The position numbers and the translations under genes are program-made. From NCBI GenBank assembly GCA_030704615.1, contig CM060732.1, forward strand, positions 5,148,001 to 5,212,000: a stretch of DNA of 64,000 nucleotides, in the 5' to 3' direction. The notes beneath the pieces were generated by a model. That model searched no databases and had not been told where the DNA came from. It worked only from the letters and a program-made list of their open reading frames with translations. The DNA comes from Takakia lepidozioides (lineage: Eukaryota; Streptophyta; Takakiopsida; Takakiales; Takakiaceae). Below are positions 41,521 to 53,882 of the stretch, in pieces. Position 1 is the stretch's first letter, and the number at the start of each line of letters is the position of its first letter.

Positions 41521-43130
41521 CTTTGGAGACCTATGAGCAAATGATGTGCAAAGTGGTGAAAACCAACCACATCACATTTGTTTGTGTTTGCAATGCGTGT
41601 GCAAGCCTGGGAGCTCTGGAAAAGGGGAAAAAGGTCCATGGTGACATCGTCAAAGCTGGAATTGTACCTGATGTCATCGTGAACATTGCCCTGGTGGACA
41701 TGTATGCCAAATGTGGGTGCATTAAGGATGCGAAGGGAGTTAATTTCAACACCATGGCTGAACGAGATGTGGTGTCGTGGAACGCGACGCTTGTAGGGGT
41801 ATGCACAGCAAGGGTGTGGGATGGAGGCTTTGGAGACCTATGAGCAAATGATGGGGGAAGGGGTGGAGCCACGTCACATTTGTGCGCGTTTGCAGTTCGT
41901 GTGCGAGCCTGGCAGCCTTGGAAAAGGGCAAAGAGGTGCATGGTTGCATCGCTAGTGTTCGACAGTATGGCTGAACGAGATTTGGTGTCATGGAAGGCCA
42001 TGCTTGCAAGATATGCATAGCAGGGGCGCGAGATTGAGGCCTTGGAGACCTATGAACAAATGATGGGTAAGGGGTGAAGTCCGACCACATCACGTTTGTG
42101 TGCGTTTGCAATGCTTGTGCAAGCCTGGCAGCCCTGGAAAAGGGCAAAGGGTGCATGGTGACATCATAAAAGCTGGAATTGTGCCAAATGTCATTCTGGA
42201 CACTACCCTGGTGGACATGTATGCGAAATGTGGGTGCATTGAGGATGCAAAAGGAGTATTTGACAACGTGGTTGAATGAAATGTGGTGTCGTGGAATCCG
42301 AGGATTGCAGGATATGCCCAGCATGGTTGTCATTGGGAGGTCTTGCAACTATTTGAAGGAATGCAAAAGAACGGCTTGAAGCTGGATAGAATCACCTTTA
42401 TATGTGTTCTCTCTGCATACAGCCACACTGGCCTACTGAATGAAGGAAGACGCTACTTCGATTCTCTGAGTCAAGATCATGGTGTCACCCTGCCAGTAAA
42501 GCACTTTGGCTGCATGGTGGACCTTCTGGACGTGCGGGACAAGTACATGAGGCAGTGGACCTTATTAATAAAATGCCAATCAATCCAGATGTTGTGGTGT
42601 GGAAGGCCTTGCTTGGTGCCTGCAGAATCCATGGCAATGTCGAGATGGCTGAATGTGTGGCAACATCTATCCTCAAGTGGGATCAACAGGATGCCGCGAC
42701 TTATGTGTTGCTATATCAAACATCTATGCTGCAGCTGGCAGGTGGGATGATACTGCAAAGGTGACAAGAATGATGAAGGTCAGAGGGGTTAGAAAGGAGC
42801 CAAATGACAAGTTGCATCCCAGAATTAAGGAAATCCATGCTGAGCTAAGAAGATTGTCTTGGCAGATGGAGGAGGCGGGGTATGTGCCTGACACATGTTT
42901 TTTATTGCATGATATGGAGGAAAAGAATATTCTCTTTGCCACCACAGTGAGAAGTTGGCCATTGGTTTTGGGCTGATCAGCACGACTCGTCAAGAATCTT
43001 CGAGTGTGTGGAGACTGCCACACCTCCACCAAATTCATCTCAAAGATTGTTGGCCGAGCAATTGTTGTATGGGACGCTAACTATTCTCCACCACTTTGAA
43101 GATGGGATTTGTTCTTGTGGTGATTACTAG
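41521..43130 (+). pseudogene. PPR-DYW protein gene, degenerate
   Basis: Repeated P/L/S-type PPR motifs: ETYEQMMCKVVKTNHITFVC, NACASLGALEKGKKVHGDIV, ALVDMYAKCGCIKDAKG and ERDVVSWNA. Then comes the end of the repeat tract (DVVVWKALLGACRIHGNVEM, VLLSNIYAAAGRWDD), the E/E+ region (MEEAGYVPDTCFLLHDMEEK) and a DYW remnant ([20 protein letters not shown]). Many frameshifts occur. The last codon, normally Trp in DYW, is TAG: ...[13 protein letters not shown]-stop at 43128-43130. The HSE part of the deaminase is also frameshifted. Intact relatives edit organellar RNA by C-to-U deamination. Confidence 0.9.
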
Positions 43131-44095
43131 TGAAAGGATGTTCTCTTAGAAAGATGCTAGTGTCTTGCTTCATTCATTGATCCGTGTAGCTACTCAGACC
43201 ATCCACCATTTCCTGAGAGTACTGACCATCATGTACTGTTGAGTGCAAGATGCAAGTGTCTCGCTTCATTCATTGATCTGTGTAGCTACTCAGACCATCC
43301 ACCATTTCCTGATAGTGGGGTCTACCCGACATTGGTGGGAAGTCAGCCCACAATTGCACTTGACTGAAGGGGTGATTTTTGACTGATTCTGGCAACAGTG
43401 GATGGAAATCAGAGTGCTGTCCTAATTCTAGGTTTGGGTGGTGGAGCTTCTCCAAAGCTTGAAGATGGAAGTGAATACGGATTTTAATGAGCTTGATGAG
43501 AGGGACAGTCCTGTGCACAAGTTTGTTCAGCATCTTAAATTTGGACATGTTTGTTTGTTTCTCGTGGTGTGGCTTTGGATGGAGCCCTTGACGAACTTGC
43601 ATGAATATTGTCAAAAGCTAGCCCTAACCCACCAAGATCCAATCCCACGGTGGATGCTTGAAAGTTCATATAGTGAATGTAAGGGTATTTGGGTATGTTG
43701 TTATTGATTGATGCGGCTTGTGAAAATTGAACATTGAAATGCAGATCCGCCATTTGTCTTCCAGAAAAAACAAAACACGGGATCTCTGCATGTAACACCG
43801 TGGGGATGACCCACCCATTTTTTGTGAAAAAATGAACTTAGTTCTTAGAATTCGTCGCTAGTAGTGCGGAGCAACACGAAGCCCTAGTTTGTTATGTTTA
43901 TATACAATCAAACCACTTATGTTGTGCATGTATGTATAATAGGTGTGTTGGTTAATGTATAGTGACTGAGTGATGTTATAATGAGGAGGTCTTAGGTTCA
44001 AGTGTGTATTCTCTAGTAATGTGTGGGATGGTGTGCGGTCAACCGTTGACATGGGATAGGTCAACGGTCAACGGTCAACGCATATTTTAAATTTT
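43131..44095. other. No gene recognised; non-coding repeats
   Basis: A duplicated stretch around CATTGATC(C/T)GTGTAGCTACTCAG occurs at about 43173-43210 and 43271-43305. TCGTCGCTAGTAGTGCGGAG at 43850 onward is repeated in inverse orientation at about 61808-61848. CAACGGT words cluster near 44040-44090. Confidence 0.5.
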
Positions 44096-44154
44096 TGAAC
44101 CGCCAAAATTTAAATTTTAAAATTTGAATTTGAATTTTGAATTCGCCACATTGT

Positions 44155-44434
44155 CAAGCAGGGTTTAAGATAAGCCATCAACAAATCCAGTCGAAACGGA
44201 TGTAAGAAAAGCCAGTCAAAACGGGTGTAAAAAAAACCATGTAAAAAAAACCAGATAGGCCGGGCGCCACGTCAGGGTGTAGATGGGTGTAAGATGGTTT
44301 TTTCGACACCACTGGCTTTTTCTACAGGGTGGCGGAATCAACACGGTTTACCTTACACCCAGGGGGGTGTGAGCAGGTGGGCTTTTTAACAGGTGTAAGA
44401 AAAGGTGTTAAAAAAACAAGTTTCTCTTGTAGTG
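44155..44434 (-). mobile_element. CACTA-like terminal region
   Basis: TCTCTTGTAGTG at 44423-44434 is the complement of CACTACAAGAGA, a CACTA-type end. Inward lie short subterminal repeats (GTGTAAGA, GTGTAAAAAA, CCATGTAAAAAA, GGTGTTAAAAAA). The opposite end was not identified. A similar end opens at 57727. Confidence 0.5.
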
Positions 44435-44543
44435 CATCCACCTCGCTTGTGGTGGAAAGAACCTAAACAATACACGCATTGAAATCATGTAGAAAGAAAC
44501 GTGTCGCATACTACACCTGAAAAAGACAAGAAATGTGTAATGT

Positions 44544-45552
44544 TTTACAGAATGAGTTCTGAAGCTTTCAACAACTTAATTTTAGAATTAACACCTTTCT
44601 TGCAATCTCAATTTCTTAATCATGTGAGGCCACATTAGAGATCAGAAGGCCATTGTTCTATATAGGTTTGCTCATGGATATAGTGCTACACATATGGCTG
44701 ATCGTTTCAATGTGGGTGCATCAACCATACGAAAGTATGTTGATATTGTTTGTGATATTCTAACTGATAGAAATAAATTGTTCAGCAAGTACATTAGTAT
44801 CTTTCCTGGTGACCGTTTGAACAAGATTATAAACCGTTTCCAGGAGCTCACAGGGCTATCTAATGTTTGTGGAGCAATTGATGGCAGTCACATTCCTTTA
44901 GCTGAGCTTCCCAATAAAAGAGTCACACTTGCAGTTAGTGATTTTTACAATAGAAAAAATGTGCTGCAAACCGTTTGTGATGTAGACAACAGATTTTGGA
45001 ATGTATGTGTGGGCCAACCTGGAGGGGTTTATAATGGAGGACAGTTCAAGATGTCGAGCCTGTATACACAATTGAGGGCTCGTGAGATTCTTCAAGAGCC
45101 AGTGGTCACAATTGGAGGCATGAGATGCACTCCGTACTTGATTGGAGATGCAGCTTATCATATCCACACCTACTTGCAGAAGAATTGGAAAACCCGCAAT
45201 TCTACTGGCATAGAAAAAATGAGATTTGATTCTAGAATGAACTCAGGCAAGGTGACAGAAAATGCTTTTGGATCTAAAAAACAGATGGTGTATTCTGAAA
45301 CATTTTAATCCCAGAGTTGATAGAGCTGCTAGAATTGCGGTACCTTGTTGTGTCTTGCATAATTATTGTGAGTTGTGGGGTGCTCTTGAGCCACGGCTTG
45401 CCAATGCCCCAGCTAGAAGAGATCATTTGGCAGGTTTTGGAATTAATAGATTACTGACACGGAGAGATGGAGAGATTGCAAAAGCAAAAGGAGAAAGATT
45501 AAGGACTAAGTTGTTTGAGCAGTGGTTGATAAATAATCCAGCTGAGGCCTAA
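44544..45552 (+). pseudogene. PIF/Harbinger transposase (DDE_Tnp_4), frameshifted
   Basis: The start of homology is FYRMSSEAFNNLILELTPFL near 44546. After a shift and stop the main frame gives VLYRFAHGYSATHMADRFNV, then GASTIRKYVDIV. DDE residues are visible: first Asp in NVCGAIDGSHIPL, second in YLIGDAAYHI, Glu in TENAFGS. A one-base change near 45275 moves to the C-terminal frame (ARIAVPCCVLHNYCELWGAL ... KLFEQWLINNPAEA), ending at 45552. Two frameshifts and one stop make it inactive. A minus-strand companion gene lies at 45674. Confidence 0.85.
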
Positions 45553-45673
45553 ACGCCTATTATGTACTCCATTTGGTATTGAGATCAAACAATTTTTTGT
45601 TGCAGCTGTAACTCAACATTTGGATGTTGTCCGACACACAACTTAAAGCACCATAAACCATACCAAGATTGCA

Positions 45674-45990
45674 TTATTCTTTAGGCTTCAGAACCTCTGC
45701 AAAGAGGGCAACCATTTGCAATTGTCCTTGCACTATCATCTCTCTCCCTGCCTGTTCACTCTGAAGCATCTGAGTAGTGAGTCTCTCAGTCATTTCCATC
45801 TTCAGTTTCTCTATTTCTTTCAAACCATCGCCGAAGTCTTTGATAGCATCTGCAATTGCAGAGGACCCTACAGACAAATGCCTCCTCTTCCCACTGCTTT
45901 CCCATTCGGCTTTCCCTGCACACCAGGGAGTTTGCAAGCTTTGATCCTTGGTGAATTAGCCAAAGCAGCCTACTCAGGTGCAACACCCTC
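45674..45990 (-). pseudogene. PIF/Harbinger second protein (Myb-like accessory), C-terminal remnant
   Basis: The minus-strand frame encodes RHLSVGSSAIADAIKDFGDG, then LKEIEKLKMEMTERLTTQ and GQLQMVALFAEVLKP. This is the coiled-coil-like tail found in the Myb/trihelix protein that accompanies Harbinger transposases in opposite orientation, downstream of the transposase as here. The N-terminal Myb part is missing; near 45990-46020 the sequence changes to PPR-derived DNA. Confidence 0.5.
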
Positions 45991-46020
45991 AACACCTTCA
46001 CCAAAAACAGGAGTCATGCG

Positions 46021-46512
46021 TTACCGCTGTGCATACCCTACAAGCATCGCATTCCATGACACCACATCTCGTTCAGCCAGAGTGTGGAAAACTCCCTTCG
46101 CATCCTGAATGCACCCACATTTGGCAAACATGTCCACCAGGGCAGTGTTCAGGATGACATCTGGTACAATTCCAGCTTTGACGATGTCACCATGGACCTC
46201 TTACCCCTTTCCCAGAGCTCCCAGGCTTGCACACGCATTGCAAACACAAACAAATGTGATGTGGTTGGGCTTCACCCCTTCGCACATCATTTGCTCATAG
46301 TTCTCAAAAGCCTCCATCCCACGCCCTTGCTGTGCATATCCTGCAATCATCGCACTCCATGACACCCACATCTTGTTCAGCCATACTGTCGAACACTCCC
46401 TTCATACATGTCCACAAGGGTCTTGTTCAGAATGACATGTGGTACAATTGCAGCGACAATGTCGCCATGGACCTCTTTGCCCTTCTCCAGAGCTGCCAGG
46501 CTTCATGACCAG
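46021..46512 (-). pseudogene. PPR gene fragment, antisense
   Basis: The reverse complement gives several degenerate PPR repeats of the same family as 41521 (WNA(M)LAGYAQ..GMEAFENYEQMM, GVKPNHITFVC, MSWTSFPFSR antisense = EKGKEVHGD). Multiple frameshifts. It abuts the Harbinger accessory gene. Confidence 0.75.
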
Positions 46513-46780
46513 GCAACCACAGCTAGAATTGCATCAATCTCACGCCCACTGCTTGTTAGAAATCTCCAATCAAAGAATTGTGAGTATATAATACTTTTGA
46601 TCAGCCAGAACACTCGAACGGAAATTGTGTGGCAGAAATTCTGATTGTGCAGAAACAGCCGGCATGTCGGTGAGCTGCCATCAGCAAATGGGGTTACAGG
46701 GAAAGGGCGTGATTACCCAAAGCACAAAGGCTGCCAGCAACCGACCCATACACCCATTCCCATTAAAAAATGGCGGACTG

Positions 46781-47059
46781 TTATACAATTAGTAAAAAGC
46801 AGTGCTGTAAGTTTGTGTAAGTATGTACCAGCTTGCACACAAAGTAAGCTTCACCACCGTCCTTGCAAAGCATCTGTAAGTGTTGTGAATGTTGCGCAAC
46901 GTCAACATCAGAGTGGGGATCAGCTCTAGCAGCGTTGTATGGTTTCATTACATCATGCCCATTCTGTAGCTCTTTTTGGTGAAGTCTTGCAGCCTCAACT
47001 GCTGACCCAAATTGAGAGACTTCCCTCAATGCAATGTAGTCTCTCTCACAACTACTCAT
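46781..47059 (-). CDS. Hypothetical protein, 92 codons
   Basis: Opens with ATG at 47057-47059: MSSCERDYIALREVSQFGSA, then VEAARLHQKELQNGHDV. Helix-prone and without a recognised motif. It could be the first part of a Harbinger accessory protein or chance. Weak evidence. Confidence 0.2.
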   Translation of the reverse strand: MSSCERDYIALREVSQFGSAVEAARLHQKELQNGHDVMKPYNAARADPHSDVDVAQHSQHLQMLCKDGGEAYFVCKLVHTYTNLQHCFLLIV

Positions 47060-47137
47060 GCCTCCTTGGTGAGATCAAACTCTAGGAGTCCTCCTCTTCT
47101 GAGAAATTGCTGCTCAGAAAAAATCGTGCCATGACGT

Positions 47138-47138
<1 letters not shown>

Positions 47139-47172
<34 letters not shown>
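47139..47172. repeat. (TA)n microsatellite
   Basis: About 34 bases of alternating TA. It may be the tail of a short interspersed element lying to its right (minus orientation), where GGGTTATGACCC and TTGATGACCAGCCAACC words occur; that element call is tentative. Confidence 0.9.
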
Positions 47173-47174
<2 letters not shown>

Positions 47175-47379
47175 TTTCTTCTATGGTGAGGCTGGGTTGA
47201 TGACCAGCCAACCATAGGAGTTCTTGCGGTGGATGCAGGTGCAGGTGCCCTGAGCCATTGGGTTATGACCCTTAGACTGCAACAGGTGCCCACCCGTGTC
47301 ACTATTAGATTAGTACTAGAGCCTTATAGTGTGAGGAGGTGCACATTGTGAGTGTCATTACGGAGTTACCCAAGGGTTT

Positions 47380-47512
47380 TGAGGGGGGCCAAGGGAAAGT
47401 TCCTTTTGTTCTTCCTCCACGTCATGCAACACAAAACGAGTGCACATATCTGGCCTCCTTCATATGCCCAGATAATCTCTTCAGCTCATCATGGATTTCC
47501 TCAATTTGTGGA
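47380..47512 (-). pseudogene. PPR E/E+ region fragment, antisense
   Basis: The segment is similar in reverse to 42840-42935 and to 62740-62846, the ...[13 protein letters not shown] region of the PPR-DYW family. Only about 130 bp remain. Confidence 0.55.
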
Positions 47513-47552
47513 TGAAATGTGTCTTCTACAAAAAAATTATGTACACTTCAGT

Positions 47553-48012
47553 CCACTTCAATGCACTCCTTCAGTTATCCATGCCTCCGCACAAATCGCA
47601 TACATCCTTGCCTTGGCTAGCAGCTGACAACGACAGCCTAGAATTGTTCCAACAAACAACCCAACCCTACTTATCACACTAGTTCCTATGCTGACTTGCA
47701 TCTGCTTCCAGCAGACATTCACCAGTACGGTGCAGCTGAGCGAGCAGAGATTGAAACACGATTGAAACGCGGCCTGCTAAGACTAAGCTGACTCTCCCAA
47801 GAACCTTGTAAACATTAGGAAGAATACCCATGGAGGATTTGACTGACCATGAACCCAAGAGGACCTCTTGTGTCTGCCGCTTGTGTCTGTAGTCATGTCG
47901 GATTGGTCTGTGAGAACCACCACGGTGTAGCTGAGCGGGCGTCGATTGAAACACGGACTGCTAAGACCAAGCTGACTCTCCCAAGAACCTTGTAAACATC
48001 AGGAAGAATACC
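47553..48012. repeat. Non-coding segment repeated at 56.5 and 58.4 kb
   Basis: 47553-47710 resembles 56455-56600 (TCCATGCCTC, CTGACAA(C/T)GACAGCCTAGA, CACACTAGTTCCTATGCT). 47728-47830 and 47930-48012 are a local duplication (ACTAAGCTGACTCTCCCAAG). 47850-47990 recurs in reverse complement at 58436-58565. Confidence 0.75.
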
Positions 48013-48438
48013 AAATCATGGTACTAACAGGAGCCAAGAGCCCACATTTGCGGTGCAGGTTGCGCTTCGCCCCTTCCTACATCATTTGCTTTGCAAAGCC
48101 TCCATCCCACGCCTGTGCATATCTTGTGATCATCGCGTTCCATCTCTCATCTCTCGGCTTGATAGTACTTAGAAAACGCGCAGGAGAAAGAAAAAAAAAA
48201 AAAACCCAAGTCCCAGCCCTCTAATGGGCAACCCTATAAGCAATTTTTTTTTAAAATTTAACCTTTTGGTTACCAAGCTTGCACTAGAAGTCATTCCGGT
48301 GACTATTTGGTGGCAAGCTCGCGCTAGTCAACCCTCGTTGACCACCCTTTCCTCTAGTGCGGAGTCATACAGTCACGACGACGTCTACCAAAGTAGTCGT
48401 AGAGGACTACGTAGTCACGCAGTCATTTCAACAACTAC

Positions 48439-51390
48439 GTGAAGACCCATTTGGTCCAAAAATACAAAGAAGTCATGGTCAAAGTCAGGAAAACCATGAC
48501 TACCGCGCCTCGGCAGTCAGATATACCGCGATCTGTTGTAGTGTGGTCTTTTCCACTCGAAGTTTCCGACCCTGCAATGGATGTGTGGCTCAACCGCATG
48601 ACTTGGTGGTTCCAGGTAATTCAAGGTACTTCCCCCGATTTGCTTTGCTGGAATGAATTCACGTGACAAATGCATGTTGGAAACGCAGGTAATGACGAAT
48701 GCGAAGGAGCAAGTCGTAATGCATAGTGATTCGTTCGGCTTGTACGTCAAATGGGATGGAACACAGACATTGGAAGACTATGTGACACGTTTCAGATGTG
48801 CGTACAAGGACAACCTCTTCGCCAGGGAGCTGCGGACAGCAAGAAGGAGCGTGGAGTTTACACACCAGGAGGGGGCGGGAAAAGCTGCAATGCGAATTGT
48901 GTACAGGAAGCCCAGCTCCCGTTGTATGCAAAAGCTGGGTTATGAGGTTTGTCTGGGAAATGCGGCACCGCATTCGCACTTTATCGTTTCGATTGCACTC
49001 TGCGAGTACATTCTCATAACTTGTGTTCACGCATGTTGACTGTCTTGCAGGTATATGAAATACGTGCTACTTAAGATAGGGGCCCTGGCGCAAGAGCCCC
49101 CGTTTTTCATGGCTTGGACCGTGCCGGAACCAAGCTGTGTCTACCTACCAGAGATGCAGAAACAATGGCATGCTGCGCATCTCGTTGGATGCCCGTGACC
49201 TGGACATGTCTGGCGGACTTGTTGACGAATCGGAGAAAGATCTGCACGCAAAAGCGGAGGAGAAGAGAAAGGAAAGACGTGTCCCTGCTGGGCCTGAGTC
49301 GGCAAAGGACGCTGCTGCTCTGGAACAATCCATAAAGGCAGCTGAGATGGCATAGAAGACGGTGGATGCAGCTGTGCAGGCTCAACAGAAGGGGTCGAAG
49401 AAGAGGACTCGCCAGCAAGGAGCAGCAGTTGTGACACCCAAGAAGACGAAGAAGCAGAAATAGAAAGAGCAGGAAGAGGGTGACGAAGAAGACGATGATG
49501 GAGACTTTGCAACCAGCCCACCCCCAAAACGCAGCTGAAATCCCCTGTGCCCACCGTTGTCACGAGAGGGACGAGAACAAGCTCAGCCAAGAAGGCACTC
49601 TTCAATCCCCTAGGGGGGCACCCTTTCGAGCCGGTGGAAATGAAGAGGCCGAAAGTGGAGCCAAAAACAGTAGTTCAGTGTGTCAATGAGAGTTTCTTGG
49701 CGGCTTTGGACGGACGGGCAGCCAAGTTGGCATACATCAAGACCATGGAGGGTCTGAAGGGCAGAGCACTGAAGAAGGCGGCTGAAGCAGAGCCTTCCGA
49801 CACCCCTGGGTTTCTGAAGATGGTCTCGTTCTTTGAGAGGGTGTGTGCAGACAAGGATTGTAGGAGGGGCGGAAATGCCACCGAGTGGCCTTGCGATATG
49901 ATCATCTTGGATATTCCGGACGGAGAGCCTGTGGAAGGACTGCAAGCTTTGCCATCTTGGAACAGGTACTCCGAGGACTTTTGGAAGAAAGGATTCGGGC
50001 TCGCCCGCATGGTGTTGGACGACAGAGGCTATGTGGTTGCCCGGGCGAGCAGAGGCAAAAACACGCAGACAGGAATTGCGAAGTGGACCCGCAAGACCGC
50101 CGTCCCAATTCTGAAGAAGAAGTGGACGTGCATCAACACATTGGGCCTTCGGACGGAAGGGAAGAAGGTAATTACAACATTGGCACTCGTCCTTTCATTT
50201 TCTTAGGAGTTTTGAAATGCGGTGCCGCATTCGATTTCTAATCGTTCCCCACTGTGTATGCAGACAAAGCAGTTTGATGCATACTGCTTTGTGAAGGAGA
50301 ACTCCACCTTTGCTTTCCGGAAGGAGGGATTGTTGGTTGACCCGAACTGCGACCCCATCGATTACGACGTCCTATTCAACAATGTTCCCACGGAACTCCT
50401 CCCCCATAGTCTCACTTCAACGGATCCCCTGCGGTATTCATGGACTCGGAGCCTTGCCTTCATCCAGACAATTATGGAGGCATGCACTGACCTGGAGGGC
50501 AGAGTGCTGGACCTCATCTGTGGAACAGGTATGCAGATTCTTGTACTATGTTGTTCTGTGAATTCTCATTCTGTTCAAATTCGCCATGTGTGAACGGCCA
50601 TTTTTCAATGAGTGGATAGCATTGTAACAGGTGCCTCAATGTGGGTTGGGCGATTTTCCAACCGGCACCTCTTTGCCTACGAGGAGGACACATCCGTCTG
50701 GGGATCCCATTTGGAAGGGCTTCAACAAAATGTGAAGGCTCCCATCGAAGCCAAAGATTCCTCGGATTCGTCGGAGTCGGAGGAAGAATGCCGAGGAGAA
50801 CCCGGAATACGAGTGAGTGCAAACATTGTAAGTTTGCAAAGCCTTCTGGGTGATTTTTTGTCAAACGCATTTCCGGACTGTGGTTCTCATTGGTCTCGTG
50901 GGTGATTGTTATGTGCAGGATTCCAGGATCCGGGTCGGAACATGTAGGGCCTACACTTCTTGCCAGGACGAATGTCCCGTTCTTTGCGAGGGCCGACTTC
51001 ATGAAGAGCCCGGTGAAGGACTACTCTCTTCCTAGTTATGCAGCTAAACTCGCAAATACAACGATTACACGATGTGAGAATCCCAGTAAAGTAGAGCAGA
51101 TTTTGAAGAGGGCTAGGGAGGACAGAAGGATAAGGAAAGAGTTGGCAGCAGCTGAGACAGGTAGACGGGTGCGAAAGTTCATATGTGATTCAGCGGAAGA
51201 GAGCGATGCAGACAGGGCGGACGACAACCCAACGGAGGTGAGATGGTCGGTTCCGCAAGGGGAAGATGGGATTTTCAAAAGCCTGGCCAACGAGCAGTCC
51301 GCTGGACATGAGAAAGGCAATGACGGGGTGGAAGGGGCGCAGGACATCAAGGACAGGACGACGATAGTGATGATTTTCAAAGATTGGTAG
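48439..51390 (+). pseudogene. ParB/methyltransferase-like gene, copy C (5' truncated)
   Basis: It shares every lesion seen in copy B: missing ParB-like exon, lost donor GT near 48906, TAG codons near 49353 and 49460, and the C-run frameshift near 49525. The methyltransferase-like exons (49547-50166, 50264-50528, about 50631-50816, 50929-51390) remain open with LDIPDGEP and the split GTG motif. The acidic C-terminus of copy A is altered by a frameshift, ending in MIFKDW, as in B. Confidence 0.75.
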
Positions 51391-51523
51391 AATTTTAATT
51401 AACTCTCTGTACATTTAAATTCTCTTCCAGAGCATATAAAGGAAATTCTCACCGTCCTTCATGTCCCCTCTCCCATGTGCTTCTCAACGACACCATCGTC
51501 CAAACCACGTCCCTCCCAAAATC

Positions 51524-52480
51524 GGAAATGCGGCACCGCATTTCCATGTCGGAACGGAAATGTGGGAACTGCAAGAACCTCGTTTGGAAATGCGACACCG
51601 CATTTCCAAAACCGGGGCAAGAACAATTTTCCGCTTCCTGGTTTGGACATCAGAAACTGTTCGGCCGAACGGAAATGTCGTGCCGCATTTCCGTTTTCGA
51701 CACGGCAGTTTTAGGGAAATGGAAATGCCACCCCGCATGCGGAGGTCGAACACGTTATTTACATGGCAGACATGGAAATGCGGTGCTGCATTTCCATTTT
51801 GGAGATGGATGTTTATCCAACTCCAGACCGATCGACGGAAATGCGGCTCCGCATTCCATTGTCCAATAAGAAATTTCGATGACGTACATGGAAATGCGGC
51901 ACCGCATTTCCAGAACGGACATCGTTGTTTGTCCAATTCCAGACCCTTGGACGGAAATGCGGCACTGCATTCCATTGTCCAATAAGAAATTTCGATGACG
52001 TACATGGAAATGCGGCGCCGCATTTCCAGAACGGACATCGTTGTTTGTCCAACTCTAGACCCTTGGACGGAAATGCGGCACCGCATTCCATTGTCCAATT
52101 CGAAATTTTGATTACAGACATGGAAATATTGTGCCGCATTTCCAGAACAGACTTCGTTGATTGTCCAATTCCAGACCCTTCGACGGAAATGCGGCACCGC
52201 ATTCCATTGTCCAATAAGAAAACTTGATGACGGACATGGAAGTGCGGTGCCGCATTTCCAGAACGGACATGGACATGCATTGGCGATTGGACATGCTTGG
52301 ACAATTCAAGGTCCAATATGAAAATGTGGTGCCGCATTTCCAATTCGAAGTATGGTAATGCCATGTCAAGAAATGAAATGCGGTACAACATTTCCGTTAC
52401 GACCACAACGGAGGAAAGGGAGCTGCCAGAAATCGCAGCATGGAGAAAAATGAAATGCGGTGCCGCATTTCCGAGCTTGA
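51524..52480. repeat. Palindrome array P3 of copy C
   Basis: Essentially the same array as 34020-34975, with the same palindrome centres and the same asymmetric variant near 52376-52395. Confidence 0.92.
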
Positions 52481-52807
52481 GCATGTACATGTTTCCTTTT
52501 ACTCATACATGGATTTCCTTCACCTCAGGACCCTGATATCGTTGACTCTGGTATATTCATGTGGAAAGACACATTGTAGAAATGAGACCACAAATTGTAG
52601 ACAGTGGGCCAATTACAGCAGTTCTTGAACACAATAAAACACAGCACACAGAAGTGAGGTACGATGGGTTGTTTTATTGATCAAACACGTTGTCTCACAT
52701 TTAGCAACTCTTGACAAATCTAAGCCCTTCCGCCTTCTACATGGGCGTCACCAAGTCGACGGAACTTCGATAGCCCTCAAAACAAGCTCTTTACTGAACG
52801 GGCACCT

Positions 52808-53326
52808 CTAGGTAAACTGCAATGCGGTCGTTCTGTTGCCCTTGGTGGAGCTGACGACAATGTCATGCCCATCAATGATACCACCATCATACATTGACAA
52901 GGTCGTTGTGGGCCTAATGTGCCCGTGCGATTCGTCTTCGCAACTCAGCCGAATGTCTCCATACACTGGAAGAGCGGATCGAACTCCACGAATATAGTTT
53001 TCCCCGGTGCCGTCCTCCCTGGTCCACCGGCAGCAGTTCCAACGCCAAAGTGAGGCCGTGCGTGATTTGTCCAGCATCCCATTCCAGCTTGGTATATCGA
53101 GGTCAACAATTTTCAGGACCCGCGGACCGCATTAACCCTCGCCCTCACCTCGCTCAAAGCGGTAATAGCCCTCCAAATACTCCATTGCGCGCAAAGACTC
53201 CCGCTTGATTTCAGAAGCGTCTGTGAAAACAGAGAGCCATACAATGATGTCTCCTGATTCTGGTTTGAACATAGCATAATCGTGGCCATGATAAGGGCAG
53301 TCAGCAGGATTGCGGCGGCACGACAT
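52808..53326 (-). pseudogene. 200-codon gene, minus-strand copy in C, nonsense mutation
   Basis: Same as 35304-35822, including the TAA that interrupts ...GEGEG-stop. The start MSCRRNPADCPYHG is at 53326. Confidence 0.75.
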
Positions 53327-53882
53327 CCTTGCAAAAGATTAGCGGAGTACGCTCAATGACAACAGCTCCCGGATGGAGGAGGCAGCAGTGCGGTGGCTGA
53401 AAGAAGTTGAAGCAAACGCTGCAATTCCTCACTAACACTCCAGGGCACATTTAAATTCCCCCCCTACAGGAACCTGCACGGATGAAGATTGGCTGCTCCA
53501 TGAATGTAGCCGTTTCAGTTTCCTTCCCTGCCATGCAAACTATGGGCAGTAAGTGCCAGGTGGGCCTATAGCCACTCGAGACGATGAAGTCCATCCCCCC
53601 TTCGATGTAAATGCGGCGCCGAATTTCCATCCGGGGGATGGACTTCGGTGGCAGATTTCAAACTATACCCCGTGGATGAGAAAGAGGTATCGGGTCATCC
53701 ACCGCTGGCGTGATGAACACGTTACACGATGGTTGGTGGGTACGTGGGACCCAGATGCTCCATTATTGGAGCCCGCACTGCTCTTCCGCTTCTAATCATT
53801 TCAAAAATCTAAGGGCTTCGTTGCTGTCCGCAAGGTCATTGTCATCGGCATCAAAGACGTCCTCAGGTCCTCCTTTGCAAGG

